This document shows, piece after piece, positions 1-6,655 of a stretch of DNA of 10,309 bases; position 1 is the stretch's first letter, and each line of letters opens with the position of its first letter. The DNA is taken from contig DAOTIG010000120.1 of the NCBI GenBank assembly GCA_035448065.1, positions 1-10,309 on the forward strand, written 5' to 3'. Below the pieces are notes generated by a model that was given only the letters and a program-made list of their open reading frames with translations, was not told the origin of the DNA and ran no database searches. The stretch is from Phosphoribacter sp035448065 (GTDB lineage Bacteria > Actinomycetota > Actinomycetes > Actinomycetales > Dermatophilaceae). The position numbers and the translations under genes are program-made.

Positions 1-103
1 GCTCAGCCCTCGGCTTCCGCAACCTCACCAACTACATCGCCCGCAGCCTGCTCGAAACCGGCGGCTTCAGACCCCGACTACACCCTCGATTGGGATGAGC
101 CGC
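1..103 (+). mobile_element. Right end of an ISL3-type insertion sequence
   Basis: The transposase tail runs to the TGA at 96-98, and the sequence GATGAGCC lies at 95-102. ISL3 elements generally begin with GGCTC-type inverted repeats, so a right end reading ...GAGCC is expected. The right terminal repeat therefore probably overlaps the stop codon and the element ends near 102-103. The matching left repeat and the 8-bp target duplication made by this family lie outside the window or cannot be paired here, so the exact boundary is inferred. Confidence 0.5.
3..98 (+). CDS. ISL3-family transposase, C-terminal end only (5' part outside window)
   Basis: The first 96 bases read in frame 3 as the tail of a transposase: SALGFRNLTNYIARSLLETG, then GFRPRLHPRLG and a TGA stop at 96-98. 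The words GFRNLTNYIARSLLETGGFRP are typical of the extreme C-terminus of actinobacterial ISL3-family (IS204/IS1001/IS1096/IS1165 group) DDE transposases, which cut and paste their own element. Only 31 codons are visible, so the catalytic residues and the intactness of the gene cannot be judged. The call rests on recognising this conserved tail from memory of the family. It is the end of a gene that enters from the left, so the start given is only the first complete codon in the window. Confidence 0.8.
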   Translation, partial: SALGFRNLTNYIARSLLETGGFRPRLHPRLG

Positions 104-206
104 TATAGTTACAGACTGGTGCGGGGCGCTGTGCGTCCTTCGCTACGGGACTTCACCGTCGTTCTCGCCGGGGGCGGCAGGGTTCCGCCTACTTTTTGTA
201 GCCTTC

Positions 207-212
207 AGGGGG
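207..212 (+). promoter_or_regulatory. Ribosome binding site of the surface protein gene
   Basis: AGGGGG lies nine bases before the ATG at 222 and supports that start. The rest of the stretch from the IS end to this site (103-206) holds no gene I can support and no convincing -35/-10 pair. A small inverted repeat (GGCGG...CCGCC, near 176-189) and CTAC-TTTTT-GTAG (189-201) are visible but too short to name. Confidence 0.6.
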
Positions 213-221
213 TTTTCCAGC

Positions 222-3200
222 ATGCGTCACCGCACCACGACCACTGCTCGTATGCACCGGGTTCTCATGGCCATGGTGGCCTCCGTGCTGGCGTTGGCGT
301 CACTGTTCGGCATGGCCCAGGCGGCCAACGCGGACGCGCCGGGGATCACCTCGACCATGCTGTACAACGGCAGCGCCCTGCAGCCAGGGACGGTGCTCAC
401 CGCAGGGGCATCCCTCGACCTGAAGGTGCAGTACGACAACACCAAGGTGGTCCCCGGCTCCACGGTCACCTTCGATGTCGGCACCAACGTCAACGTGGCC
501 AACCTGCCGGCCGCGAACACCTCGATCGCCTCAGTCAGCCAGAACGGCAGCGTAGTCTCGATCACCTTCAAGAACCCACTGCCCGCCGACGTCAACCAGG
601 GCGTGTTCGATATCGGCCTGACGGTGAACAACCCGGCCCAGAGCGGACCCAGCAGCATCGCCTGGAAGATCGACGGTAGCGGCCCCTCGATCCCGGTCAC
701 GATCAAACGCACCGGCGACACCCCGCCCCCGACGACACCGTCCGACGGCAAGTCCGTCAGTCCCACCAACCTCAACAGCTACGTTCACGTGGCCGCCGAC
801 GGCACGGTGACGATTGACCCGACGATCGCCGGCCAGGCGATCAGCTACACGCTGACCCTCAACTCGACCCAGGCGCAGAACAGCTTCCCGATCTCCGACC
901 AGCTGCCCAGCTATCTCGGGTACGACGCCGGCTCCTTCACTTCGACGCTGACCACCTGGGATGCGAACGGGCTGAACAAGACCACGTCCGCCCCGACACC
1001 ATACCCGGCGACGGTCACGGGAAACTCGTTCACCAGCACGACGAGTGTCCCCGGCCCCTCGATCCTCACCATCACCTACACCGTGCACGTGACCGACCCG
1101 AGCGGGCTCGCGAGCGCCCTGCAGGCGCAACTACAGGGCAAGCCCGGTGGGACAAGCTACACCGTGGCACTGCAGAACACGGCGAACTTCAACGGCCACA
1201 CCGACCAGGCGACCGTGAACGTGCGCGGCACCGTCCCGAGCGCCCCGTGCACGGGACTGTGCACCCACACCCTCACCAAGGCCTCAAGCTGGGATTCACG
1301 CAACGTGCTCACCGACGCGAGCGGGAACCTCACCCCGCCGCAGGGGATCATCTACACTCTGACGGCTAAGGTCGCCACCACGGACGCGGCACTGCCGGTG
1401 AACGTCGTCCTGAGCGACCCGCTGCCGGCCGGTCTCAGCTGGAACAGCACCGACCCGCAGTTCATCACCGGTACCACGCTGACGAAAGCGGCGGACTGCC
1501 CGGCCGCAGCCACCTTCGCGGGCGACGGTTACGTCGGCCAGTGGTGTGTGAGCGGGCAGACGCTGCTGGTCAACCTCGGTAACACCAAGAGCATGAACGT
1601 CACCCTGAACGCGAAAGCACTCGTGAACAGCGTTGCCGGCCTGACCTCTGGCGGTACCGCCGGGGCCCAGGGCGGTACCCCATACCAGTTCCCCAACCAG
1701 GCGAGCATGACGTACGGAGGCACCGGCCCGGCGACCGCGAACAAGACGATCACGGTGACACAGCTGCCGGCGAACCCCGGAGGCGGCTACACCGACGCGG
1801 CTACCTTCAGCAAGACGGCGACCGGAGCTCCGACCTCCGTCAACCCGGGGCAGTCCGCGCAGATCCCCTACGTATTCAAGGTCGGTGCGGGCAAGGGCAT
1901 CGATCTCACGACCAGCACGATCACCGACTTCCTCGACCAGGCCATCTTCGGCACCATCGACACCGCCACCTTGAACCCGACCGGCACTTACAACGGCCAG
2001 GCGATGACTGCCGCAGACTTCACGCTGAGCACGGACGCCAGCGGGAATCTCGTCATCGTCCTGAGTACCGCCGGAAAGGCAATCGTCACCGCTCAGGGCG
2101 TCGACAAGGCCTTCCAGCTGAACCTCACCCTCACCACGCTGCCCTTTGACGGCAAGGTGACCAAGACCATCACGAACAGTGCTTCCCTCACTGGCTCCAC
2201 CGGCCAGCCGCCGTACGTGTCCACGATGACCAGCACGACGACGTCGTATGGCAGCGAAGCCGAGGTCAACAAGGCCCTGTATGACCCCTCGACCGGCGCC
2301 TACACGGGCACGCTGCAGGCGACCACGAACGGTGCGGCGACCTACATTTACCGTGTCGACTTCATCCCGCACGGCGGCTACAACGCCATCCCGATCAGCA
2401 ACGTCGTGGATAACCTGCCCACAGGGGTCACCTTCCTCGGATTCGTCCAAGCCAACGACACCAGTGCAGCCCACCCGTCATCGGGTCCCACCGACATCGG
2501 CGGCAACCTTGAAGCCGTCTACGACGACACCGCCCGAACGGTGACGATCCAGCAGCAATCCGGCACCGTCCTGAACGACCCGAACGGGGACACACTCTCG
2601 ACATATTTCGCGGTCCGCGTGGCCTCCCTCACCGGTCCGATTGTCAACAAGATCGGCTCGGCCACGGCGACCATTGAGCAAGTCGCGTCGGTCTCCGTCG
2701 GCGACTACGTCTGGTTCGACAAGAACGGGAACGGCCGTCAAGATGCCGGCGAGCCCGGTATCCCCGGGGTCGTACTCACCATCACCGGCCCTGACGGCAA
2801 CCCAGTGACCGATGTCAACGGCAACCCCGTGGGACCTACCACGACGGACGCGAACGGCATGTACACATTCGATAACCTGCCGGCCCTGACCGGGAACCAG
2901 ACCTACACGGTCCATATCGATCGCACGGCCTCTGCGAAAGCCCTCGCACCCTACGTGCCCACCCAGGCGGGTGTCGGGGACCGGGCCGGCGACTCCTCCA
3001 CCTGGACCGCCACGACCCTGCCCGGGGAGCTGCACGACAACGGCGACCGGGACCCGACACTGGACTTCGGCTTCATCCTCACGCCCGTCCCGCCCGTCGT
3101 TCCGGCCGGTCCGACCGTGGCGACTGGCGGATCACTCGCCACGACCGGCTCGGACATCGGCTGGGGAATCATCTCCTCCGGCCTGGCTCTCCTCGCCGCC

Positions 3201-3251
3201 GGCGCTGCGTTCCTGATCGCCGCACGCCGCCGCCGACACCCGCGGGCATGA
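222..3251 (+). CDS. Secreted modular surface protein/adhesin with SdrD B-like domain and LATTG sortase signal
   Basis: This 1009-residue protein is built as a cell-wall-anchored adhesin. Residues 1-37 form a signal peptide: a basic start, a hydrophobic core around 14-32, and likely cleavage after AQA34 or ANA37. Residues about 40-165 resemble a beta-sandwich adhesive domain. Four DUF11/isopeptide-type modules follow at about 176-340, 351-520, 526-675 and 681-823, each opening with a lysine (GKSVSP, LTKASS, FSKTAT, VNKALY). An SdrD B-like domain spans about 822-953, starting GDYVWFDKNGNGRQD, with an Asp/Asn-rich calcium-loop look. A Pro/Val linker leads to LATTG at 972-976, a hydrophobic segment at 979-1001 and an RRRRHPRA tail. 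Known class E sortases of actinobacteria use LAxTG, so sortase anchoring to peptidoglycan is inferred. Four cysteines (343, 347, 426, 442) could form disulfides. No sortase gene is adjacent. The ligand is unknown. Base composition is visibly less GC-rich than the iol genes. Confidence 0.88.
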   Translation: MRHRTTTTARMHRVLMAMVASVLALASLFGMAQAANADAPGITSTMLYNGSALQPGTVLTAGASLDLKVQYDNTKVVPGSTVTFDVGTNVNVANLPAANTSIASVSQNGSVVSITFKNPLPADVNQGVFDIGLTVNNPAQSGPSSIAWKIDGSGPSIPVTIKRTGDTPPPTTPSDGKSVSPTNLNSYVHVAADGTVTIDPTIAGQAISYTLTLNSTQAQNSFPISDQLPSYLGYDAGSFTSTLTTWDANGLNKTTSAPTPYPATVTGNSFTSTTSVPGPSILTITYTVHVTDPSGLASALQAQLQGKPGGTSYTVALQNTANFNGHTDQATVNVRGTVPSAPCTGLCTHTLTKASSWDSRNVLTDASGNLTPPQGIIYTLTAKVATTDAALPVNVVLSDPLPAGLSWNSTDPQFITGTTLTKAADCPAAATFAGDGYVGQWCVSGQTLLVNLGNTKSMNVTLNAKALVNSVAGLTSGGTAGAQGGTPYQFPNQASMTYGGTGPATANKTITVTQLPANPGGGYTDAATFSKTATGAPTSVNPGQSAQIPYVFKVGAGKGIDLTTSTITDFLDQAIFGTIDTATLNPTGTYNGQAMTAADFTLSTDASGNLVIVLSTAGKAIVTAQGVDKAFQLNLTLTTLPFDGKVTKTITNSASLTGSTGQPPYVSTMTSTTTSYGSEAEVNKALYDPSTGAYTGTLQATTNGAATYIYRVDFIPHGGYNAIPISNVVDNLPTGVTFLGFVQANDTSAAHPSSGPTDIGGNLEAVYDDTARTVTIQQQSGTVLNDPNGDTLSTYFAVRVASLTGPIVNKIGSATATIEQVASVSVGDYVWFDKNGNGRQDAGEPGIPGVVLTITGPDGNPVTDVNGNPVGPTTTDANGMYTFDNLPALTGNQTYTVHIDRTASAKALAPYVPTQAGVGDRAGDSSTWTATTLPGELHDNGDRDPTLDFGFILTPVPPVVPAGPTVATGGSLATTGSDIGWGIISSGLALLAAGAAFLIAARRRRHPRA

Positions 3252-3256
3252 CCAAT

Positions 3257-3288
3257 CGCTCGGGGAGCACCCCTATGCTCCCCGAGCG
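3257..3288 (+). terminator. Perfect 13-bp stem-loop after the surface protein gene
   Basis: CGCTCGGGGAGCA (3257-3269) pairs perfectly with TGCTCCCCGAGCG (3276-3288) across a six-base loop, CCCCTA. It starts five bases after the stop codon at 3249-3251. There is no T-tract, as is common for actinobacterial hairpin terminators. Because it is symmetrical, it could also stop transcription arriving from the minus strand (iolD and the kinase remnant). Confidence 0.8.
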
Positions 3289-3291
3289 ACC

Positions 3292-3600
3292 CGCGAGAAC
3301 CTATTGAGCCGGTTCGCGCAGAACCTGGTGCTGCCGCGGATGGCAACGGCTTCGTGGATGATGGCCAGGCCGAGGCCGGCTCCTCTCTCGCCGCGGATGC
3401 GGGCTTCGTCCAGGCAGGTGGAGCGCTCGAACACGCATCGCTTGTCCTCAGGGCAGATAGGCAGATAGGCAGATACCGGGACCATCATCGACGATAGTGA
3501 CTGTGACGCCGCCAGCATGGGTGGGTCGCGGTGACGAGATCGAAAGTGGCCACACGGTGACGAACAGCATCGTCAAGGGGTTTCTTACCTCGCCCCGACA
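3292..3600 (-). pseudogene. Decayed sensor histidine kinase, ATP-binding (HATPase) C-terminal remnant
   Basis: Read on the minus strand, this stretch holds the ordered ATP-binding boxes of a two-component sensor kinase, but spread over different frames. An N-box relic (EVRNPL in one frame, LDDAVRHR in another) lies near 3554-3590. The D-box VTIVDDGPGI lies near 3472-3501. An F-box-like CVFERS with LDEAR follows, and a G-box RGAGLGLAIIHE lies near 3352-3384. The phosphoacceptor-histidine and sensor regions are absent. The D-box frame runs into a stop just after three copies of an 8-bp repeat (3452-3475), while the downstream part is open in another frame. Deleting two repeat copies gives the continuous reading GPGICPEDKRCVFERS. 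A second frame break lies inside the N-box. The gene is therefore a fragment that cannot make a working kinase. Upstream of it (3601-3727) I see nothing coding before the end of iolD. Confidence 0.75.
3452..3475. repeat. Three perfect tandem copies of GGCAGATA inside the kinase remnant
   Basis: GGCAGATA occurs at 3452-3459, 3460-3467 and 3468-3475 with no mismatch. In the kinase reading direction the unit is TATCTGCC. One copy keeps the kinase frame open; three copies add 16 bases and shift it. This pattern fits slipped-strand replication. Confidence 0.95.
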
Positions 3601-3727
3601 TGTAGTGTGCAAGATTTGCCGCCACTGAACACAGAAAGTCACAGGCTGGGTGGCGGCCGGCGGCCGGAAGTCGGTCGAGTGTGGACTTTCGGTCGGTCGG
3701 GCGAGCCCACCGCTCCCTTGGCGCCGC

Positions 3728-5617
3728 TCAGAGGTAGTGCCGCTGGTCCTGCCTGCCGGCCAGATAGTCGAGGCGGGCGGCGCGCGTGCTGTCCAGCCGC
3801 GACACCTCGGCCACCGGCACGTCCCACCACGCGCTCGACGGCGGCGACGGGGCCAACGGGTCGGTCGCGATGTGGATGCACGTCGGGTGGTCGGCCGCGA
3901 CGGCCTGCGCATAGGCGGCCCGGAACTGCTCGATGGTGCGGCACCGCAGCACCGGCACGCCCCAGCTCTCGGCGTTCGCGGCCAGGTCGAAGGGCACCGG
4001 CTCGCCGTCGAGGTGCCCGCTGTCCGGATTGCGCATCCGATAGCGCGTGCCGAAGCGCTGCGAGCCTCGGGACTCAGACAGCGCGCCGATCGAGGCGAAG
4101 CCACCGTTGTCCAACAGCACGACGATGACCCTGATCCGCTCCGAGACGATCGTCGCCAGCTCCATCGGCATCATCTGGTAGGTCCCGTCGCCGACGATCG
4201 CCACCACCTCGCGTCCGTCGCCGAGGGCGAGCCTGGCCCCCATCGCCGCGGGGATCTCGTAGCCCATGCACGAGTAGGCGTACTCGACGTGGTACTGCAC
4301 GGGAGTCGTTGCGCGCCAAAGGGATTGCAGATCCCCCGGCATCGAGCCGGCGGCGTTGACGAGCACATCCTCAGGCCCCATGAGCTCGTTGAGCGCACCG
4401 AAGACCTCGGTCTGCGCGGGGAGCGGCCCGTGCCCGAGGTGGTAGCAGCGGTCCGTCGTCGCCGCCCAGTCGGCGGCCAGCTCGCGCACCCGCTTCTGGT
4501 ATGCCGCGTCGGTCGCCCATCCGTCGAGCGCGCCGGTCAGCGCCGTGATCGCCTCACGGGCATCGGCGACGAGCATCGTCGCGGAGTGCTTCGCCGCGTC
4601 GAAGCCGAGGGTGTTGACGTTGACGAAGCGCACGTCGGGATCGGCGAAGATCGTGTGACTCGCCGTCGTGAAGTCCGAGTAGCGGGTGCCGATCCCGATG
4701 ACGACATCGGCCTCCCGGGCCAGCGCGTTCGCCGCTGCCGACCCGGTCGAGCCGACGCCACCGACGGCCATCGGGTGGTCCCAGTTGATCGCGCCCTTGC
4801 CGGCATGCGTGTCGCACACCGGGATCCCGGTCGCGGAGGCGAGCGCTCGCAGCTGAGCGGCGGCCGCGGCATACCGGACCCCGCCACCGGCGAGGATGAG
4901 CGGCCGGCGCGCCGACCGGATGACCTCGACGGCCCGGGCCAGCGCGGCCGGCTCGGGCACCGGCCGCCCGACGTGCCACACCCGCTTGCGGAAGAGCTCG
5001 ACCGGCCAGTCGAAGGCCTCGGCCTGCACGTCCTGCGGCAGGCAGATCGTCACCGCCCCGGTGTCCGCGGGGTCGGTGAGCACCCGCATCGCCCCGAGCA
5101 GCGCGGGCACGAGCTGCTCCGGTCGAGTCACCCGATCGAAGAAGCGGGACACCGGCCGGAAGACGTCGTTGACGGTCGCCTCGGGGAAGCGCGGGTCCTC
5201 GAGCTGCTGCAGCACCGGATCCGGCCCGCGGGTGGCGAACGTGTCGGCCGGCAGCAACAGCACCGGGATCCGGTTGGTCGTCGCGAGCGCGGCCCCGGTC
5301 ACCAGGTTCGTCGCGCCGGGGCCGATCGACGTGGTCACCGCCATCGTCTGCAGCCGGCCGAGGCTGCGGGCATAGCCGGTCGCCGCGTGCACCGCCCCCT
5401 GCTCGTTGCGGACCAGCAGGTAGGGCAGCTGCTCGTCGTCGGCGGCCACGTCGTGCTGCTCGAGCAGGGCCTGACCGACGCCGCACACGTTGCCGTGCCC
5501 GAAGATGCCCAAAACCCCTGTCACCAGACGCTGCTCGACACCATCGCGCTCGGAGTGCTGCTGGACGAGGAAGCGGACGACAGCCTGCCCGACGGTGAGG
5601 CGCACGGTCTCGGTCAC
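3728..5617 (-). CDS. iolD: 3D-(3,5/4)-trihydroxycyclohexane-1,2-dione hydrolase
   Basis: IolD is a ThDP-dependent enzyme of the acetolactate-synthase fold. It hydrolytically opens the inositol-derived dione to 5-deoxy-D-glucuronate in the cytosol. The 629-residue length fits the family. The N-terminal ThDP-binding domain carries the activating glutamate E72 in RNEQGAVHAATGYAR. The middle domain runs about 200-340. The C-terminal ThDP/magnesium motif is GDGTYQMM...LLDN at 476-504. The long inserts and the HVEYAYSCMGYEIPAA and RYRMRNPDSGHLDGE segments are typical of IolD rather than acetolactate synthase. The start is GTG at 5617, supported by GAGAGG (5626-5631 on the complement) eight bases upstream; the ORF begins TETVRLTVGQA as in the family. 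The gene is divergent from iolC, separated by 69 bp. Two exact GCGGCATACC words lie within it. Confidence 0.95.
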   Translation of the reverse strand: MTETVRLTVGQAVVRFLVQQHSERDGVEQRLVTGVLGIFGHGNVCGVGQALLEQHDVAADDEQLPYLLVRNEQGAVHAATGYARSLGRLQTMAVTTSIGPGATNLVTGAALATTNRIPVLLLPADTFATRGPDPVLQQLEDPRFPEATVNDVFRPVSRFFDRVTRPEQLVPALLGAMRVLTDPADTGAVTICLPQDVQAEAFDWPVELFRKRVWHVGRPVPEPAALARAVEVIRSARRPLILAGGGVRYAAAAAQLRALASATGIPVCDTHAGKGAINWDHPMAVGGVGSTGSAAANALAREADVVIGIGTRYSDFTTASHTIFADPDVRFVNVNTLGFDAAKHSATMLVADAREAITALTGALDGWATDAAYQKRVRELAADWAATTDRCYHLGHGPLPAQTEVFGALNELMGPEDVLVNAAGSMPGDLQSLWRATTPVQYHVEYAYSCMGYEIPAAMGARLALGDGREVVAIVGDGTYQMMPMELATIVSERIRVIVVLLDNGGFASIGALSESRGSQRFGTRYRMRNPDSGHLDGEPVPFDLAANAESWGVPVLRCRTIEQFRAAYAQAVAADHPTCIHIATDPLAPSPPSSAWWDVPVAEVSRLDSTRAARLDYLAGRQDQRHYL

Positions 5618-5686
5618 GACGTCAGCCTCTCAGAGCCACCGGATCGATGGGGCCCGACTAGGTTGTCAGGGGAGAGGAGGCCCCCG
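5618..5686. promoter_or_regulatory. Divergent intergenic region between iolD and iolC
   Basis: All 69 bases between the two GTG starts must hold at least the iolD leader and probably both promoters. The clear elements are the two ribosome binding sites: GGGGAGAGGAGG at 5669-5680, six bases before the iolC start, and GAGAGG on the complement at 5626-5631 for iolD. The small palindromes ATCGAT (5643-5648) and GGGCCC (5650-5655) sit centrally and could be part of an operator. I cannot name a regulator or a sure -35/-10 pair. Confidence 0.55.
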
Positions 5687-6655
5687 GTGCCCGAGCCCGA
5701 CCCGCCGCCCGCCGACGACCTCGACCTGCTGTGCATCGGCCGGATCGGTGTCGACGTCTATCCGCTCCAGGTCGGTATGCCGCTGGAGCAGGTGAGCACC
5801 TTCGGCAAGTTCCTCGGGGGCAGCGCGACGAACGTCGCGGTGGCGGCGGCCCGGCACGGCCGGCGGGCCGCGATCGTCACCGGGGTCGGCGACGACCCCT
5901 TTGGCCGCTTCGCGAGACGCGCCCTGCGCGACCTCGGTGTCGATGATCGCTTCGTCCAGGTCGATGCCGACCTGCCGACGCCGGTGACCTTCTGCGAGAT
6001 CTTCCCGCCCGACGACTTCCCCCTCTACTTCTACCGCCGGCCCTCCGCTCCCGACCTGCAGATGACCCCAGACTCCTTGCCGCAGAGAGAGATTCGGGCC
6101 GCCAGGGTCCTCTGGACCACGCTCACCGGGCTGTGCCAGCAGCCGAGCCGAGCGGCGCACGAGGCGGCCTGGGCGGCCCGCGGGCGCACGCGGCATACCG
6201 TCATCGATCTGGACTACCGCGCGGTGTTCTGGGGCAGCGAGACCGAGGCGACCGCCGCCGCCGGCCTCGCCCTCGCGGCCGGCACGGTCGCCGTCGGCAA
6301 CCTCGAGGAGTGCCGGGTCGCCGTCGGCGAGAGCGACCCCGACCGGGCCGCCGCCGCCCTGCTCGAGCGCGGGGTCGAGCTGGCCGTCGTCAAGCTCGGC
6401 CCGCGCGGGGTGCTCGCCGTGACCGCCACCGACCGGGTCCTCTGCCCGCCGGTGCCGGTCGAGGTCGTCAACGGCCTGGGTGCGGGCGATGCCTTCGGCG
6501 GCGCGCTCGTCCACGGGCTGCTCGCGGGCTGGCCGCTCGCCGAGACCATCGAGTTCGCGAGCACCGCCGGCGCGATCGTCGCGGGCCGGCTCGAGTGCTC
6601 GACGGCCATGCCGACCGAGGCCGAGGTCCGCGCCTATCCGACGGGCGACCGATGA
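5687..6655 (+). CDS. iolC: 5-dehydro-2-deoxygluconokinase
   Basis: IolC is a PfkB/ribokinase-family kinase that phosphorylates 5-dehydro-2-deoxy-D-gluconate with ATP. The 322-residue protein shows the N-terminal substrate segment CIGRIGVDVYPLQVG and PfkB signature one, GKFLGGSATNVAVAAARHG. Signature two, NGLGAGDAFGGALVHG, has the anion hole G265-A-G and the catalytic base D268. The pair LYFYRRPSAPDLQM and VIDLDYRAVFW is typical of IolC. The start is taken as GTG at 5687 because a strong GGAGG lies six bases upstream and the family homology begins shortly after. The reading frame stays open far to the left, but only as antisense of iolD. The stop overlaps the iolB start (ATGA), indicating translational coupling. 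Two exact GCGGCATACC words (5774, 6190) fall in the gene. Confidence 0.93.
   Translation: MPEPDPPPADDLDLLCIGRIGVDVYPLQVGMPLEQVSTFGKFLGGSATNVAVAAARHGRRAAIVTGVGDDPFGRFARRALRDLGVDDRFVQVDADLPTPVTFCEIFPPDDFPLYFYRRPSAPDLQMTPDSLPQREIRAARVLWTTLTGLCQQPSRAAHEAAWAARGRTRHTVIDLDYRAVFWGSETEATAAAGLALAAGTVAVGNLEECRVAVGESDPDRAAAALLERGVELAVVKLGPRGVLAVTATDRVLCPPVPVEVVNGLGAGDAFGGALVHGLLAGWPLAETIEFASTAGAIVAGRLECSTAMPTEAEVRAYPTGDR

Noticed and set aside
95..679. Short plus-strand ORF overlapping the start of the adhesin gene
   Set aside because: It reads the adhesin in another frame, has low-complexity Arg/His/Gly composition, and lacks a ribosome site.
1651..1680. Direct repeat GGCGGTACC twice within the adhesin gene
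   Set aside because: It encodes two nearby Gly-Gly-Thr turns in a Gly/Thr-rich loop. Two copies are not enough to suggest a functional repeat.
3650..3727. GC-rich inverted repeats after iolD (GGGCGAGCCC near 3699-3708, AAGTC/GACTT near 3668-3691)
   Set aside because: The stems are short, bulged or weakly paired and lack a T-tract. They may help end iolD transcription, but I cannot support a terminator call.
3448..4104. Minus-strand ORF running from inside iolD into the kinase D-box
   Set aside because: Only its last part (about 3448-3600) has kinase likeness. The rest is iolD read in the wrong frame, so it is not a fused gene.
5641..5669. Promoter-like hexamers TAGGTT (5659-5664, plus) and CTGACA (5664-5669, minus)
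   Set aside because: Neither has a convincing partner hexamer at 16-18 bases, and TAGGTT would place the transcript start almost in the iolC ribosome site.
3650..5686. Long plus-strand open frame antisense to iolD, continuous with iolC
   Set aside because: It is the complement of a clear ThDP enzyme in very GC-rich DNA. Its translation is Arg/Gly/His-rich with no family likeness. The iolC start is set by the strong GGAGG before GTG 5687.
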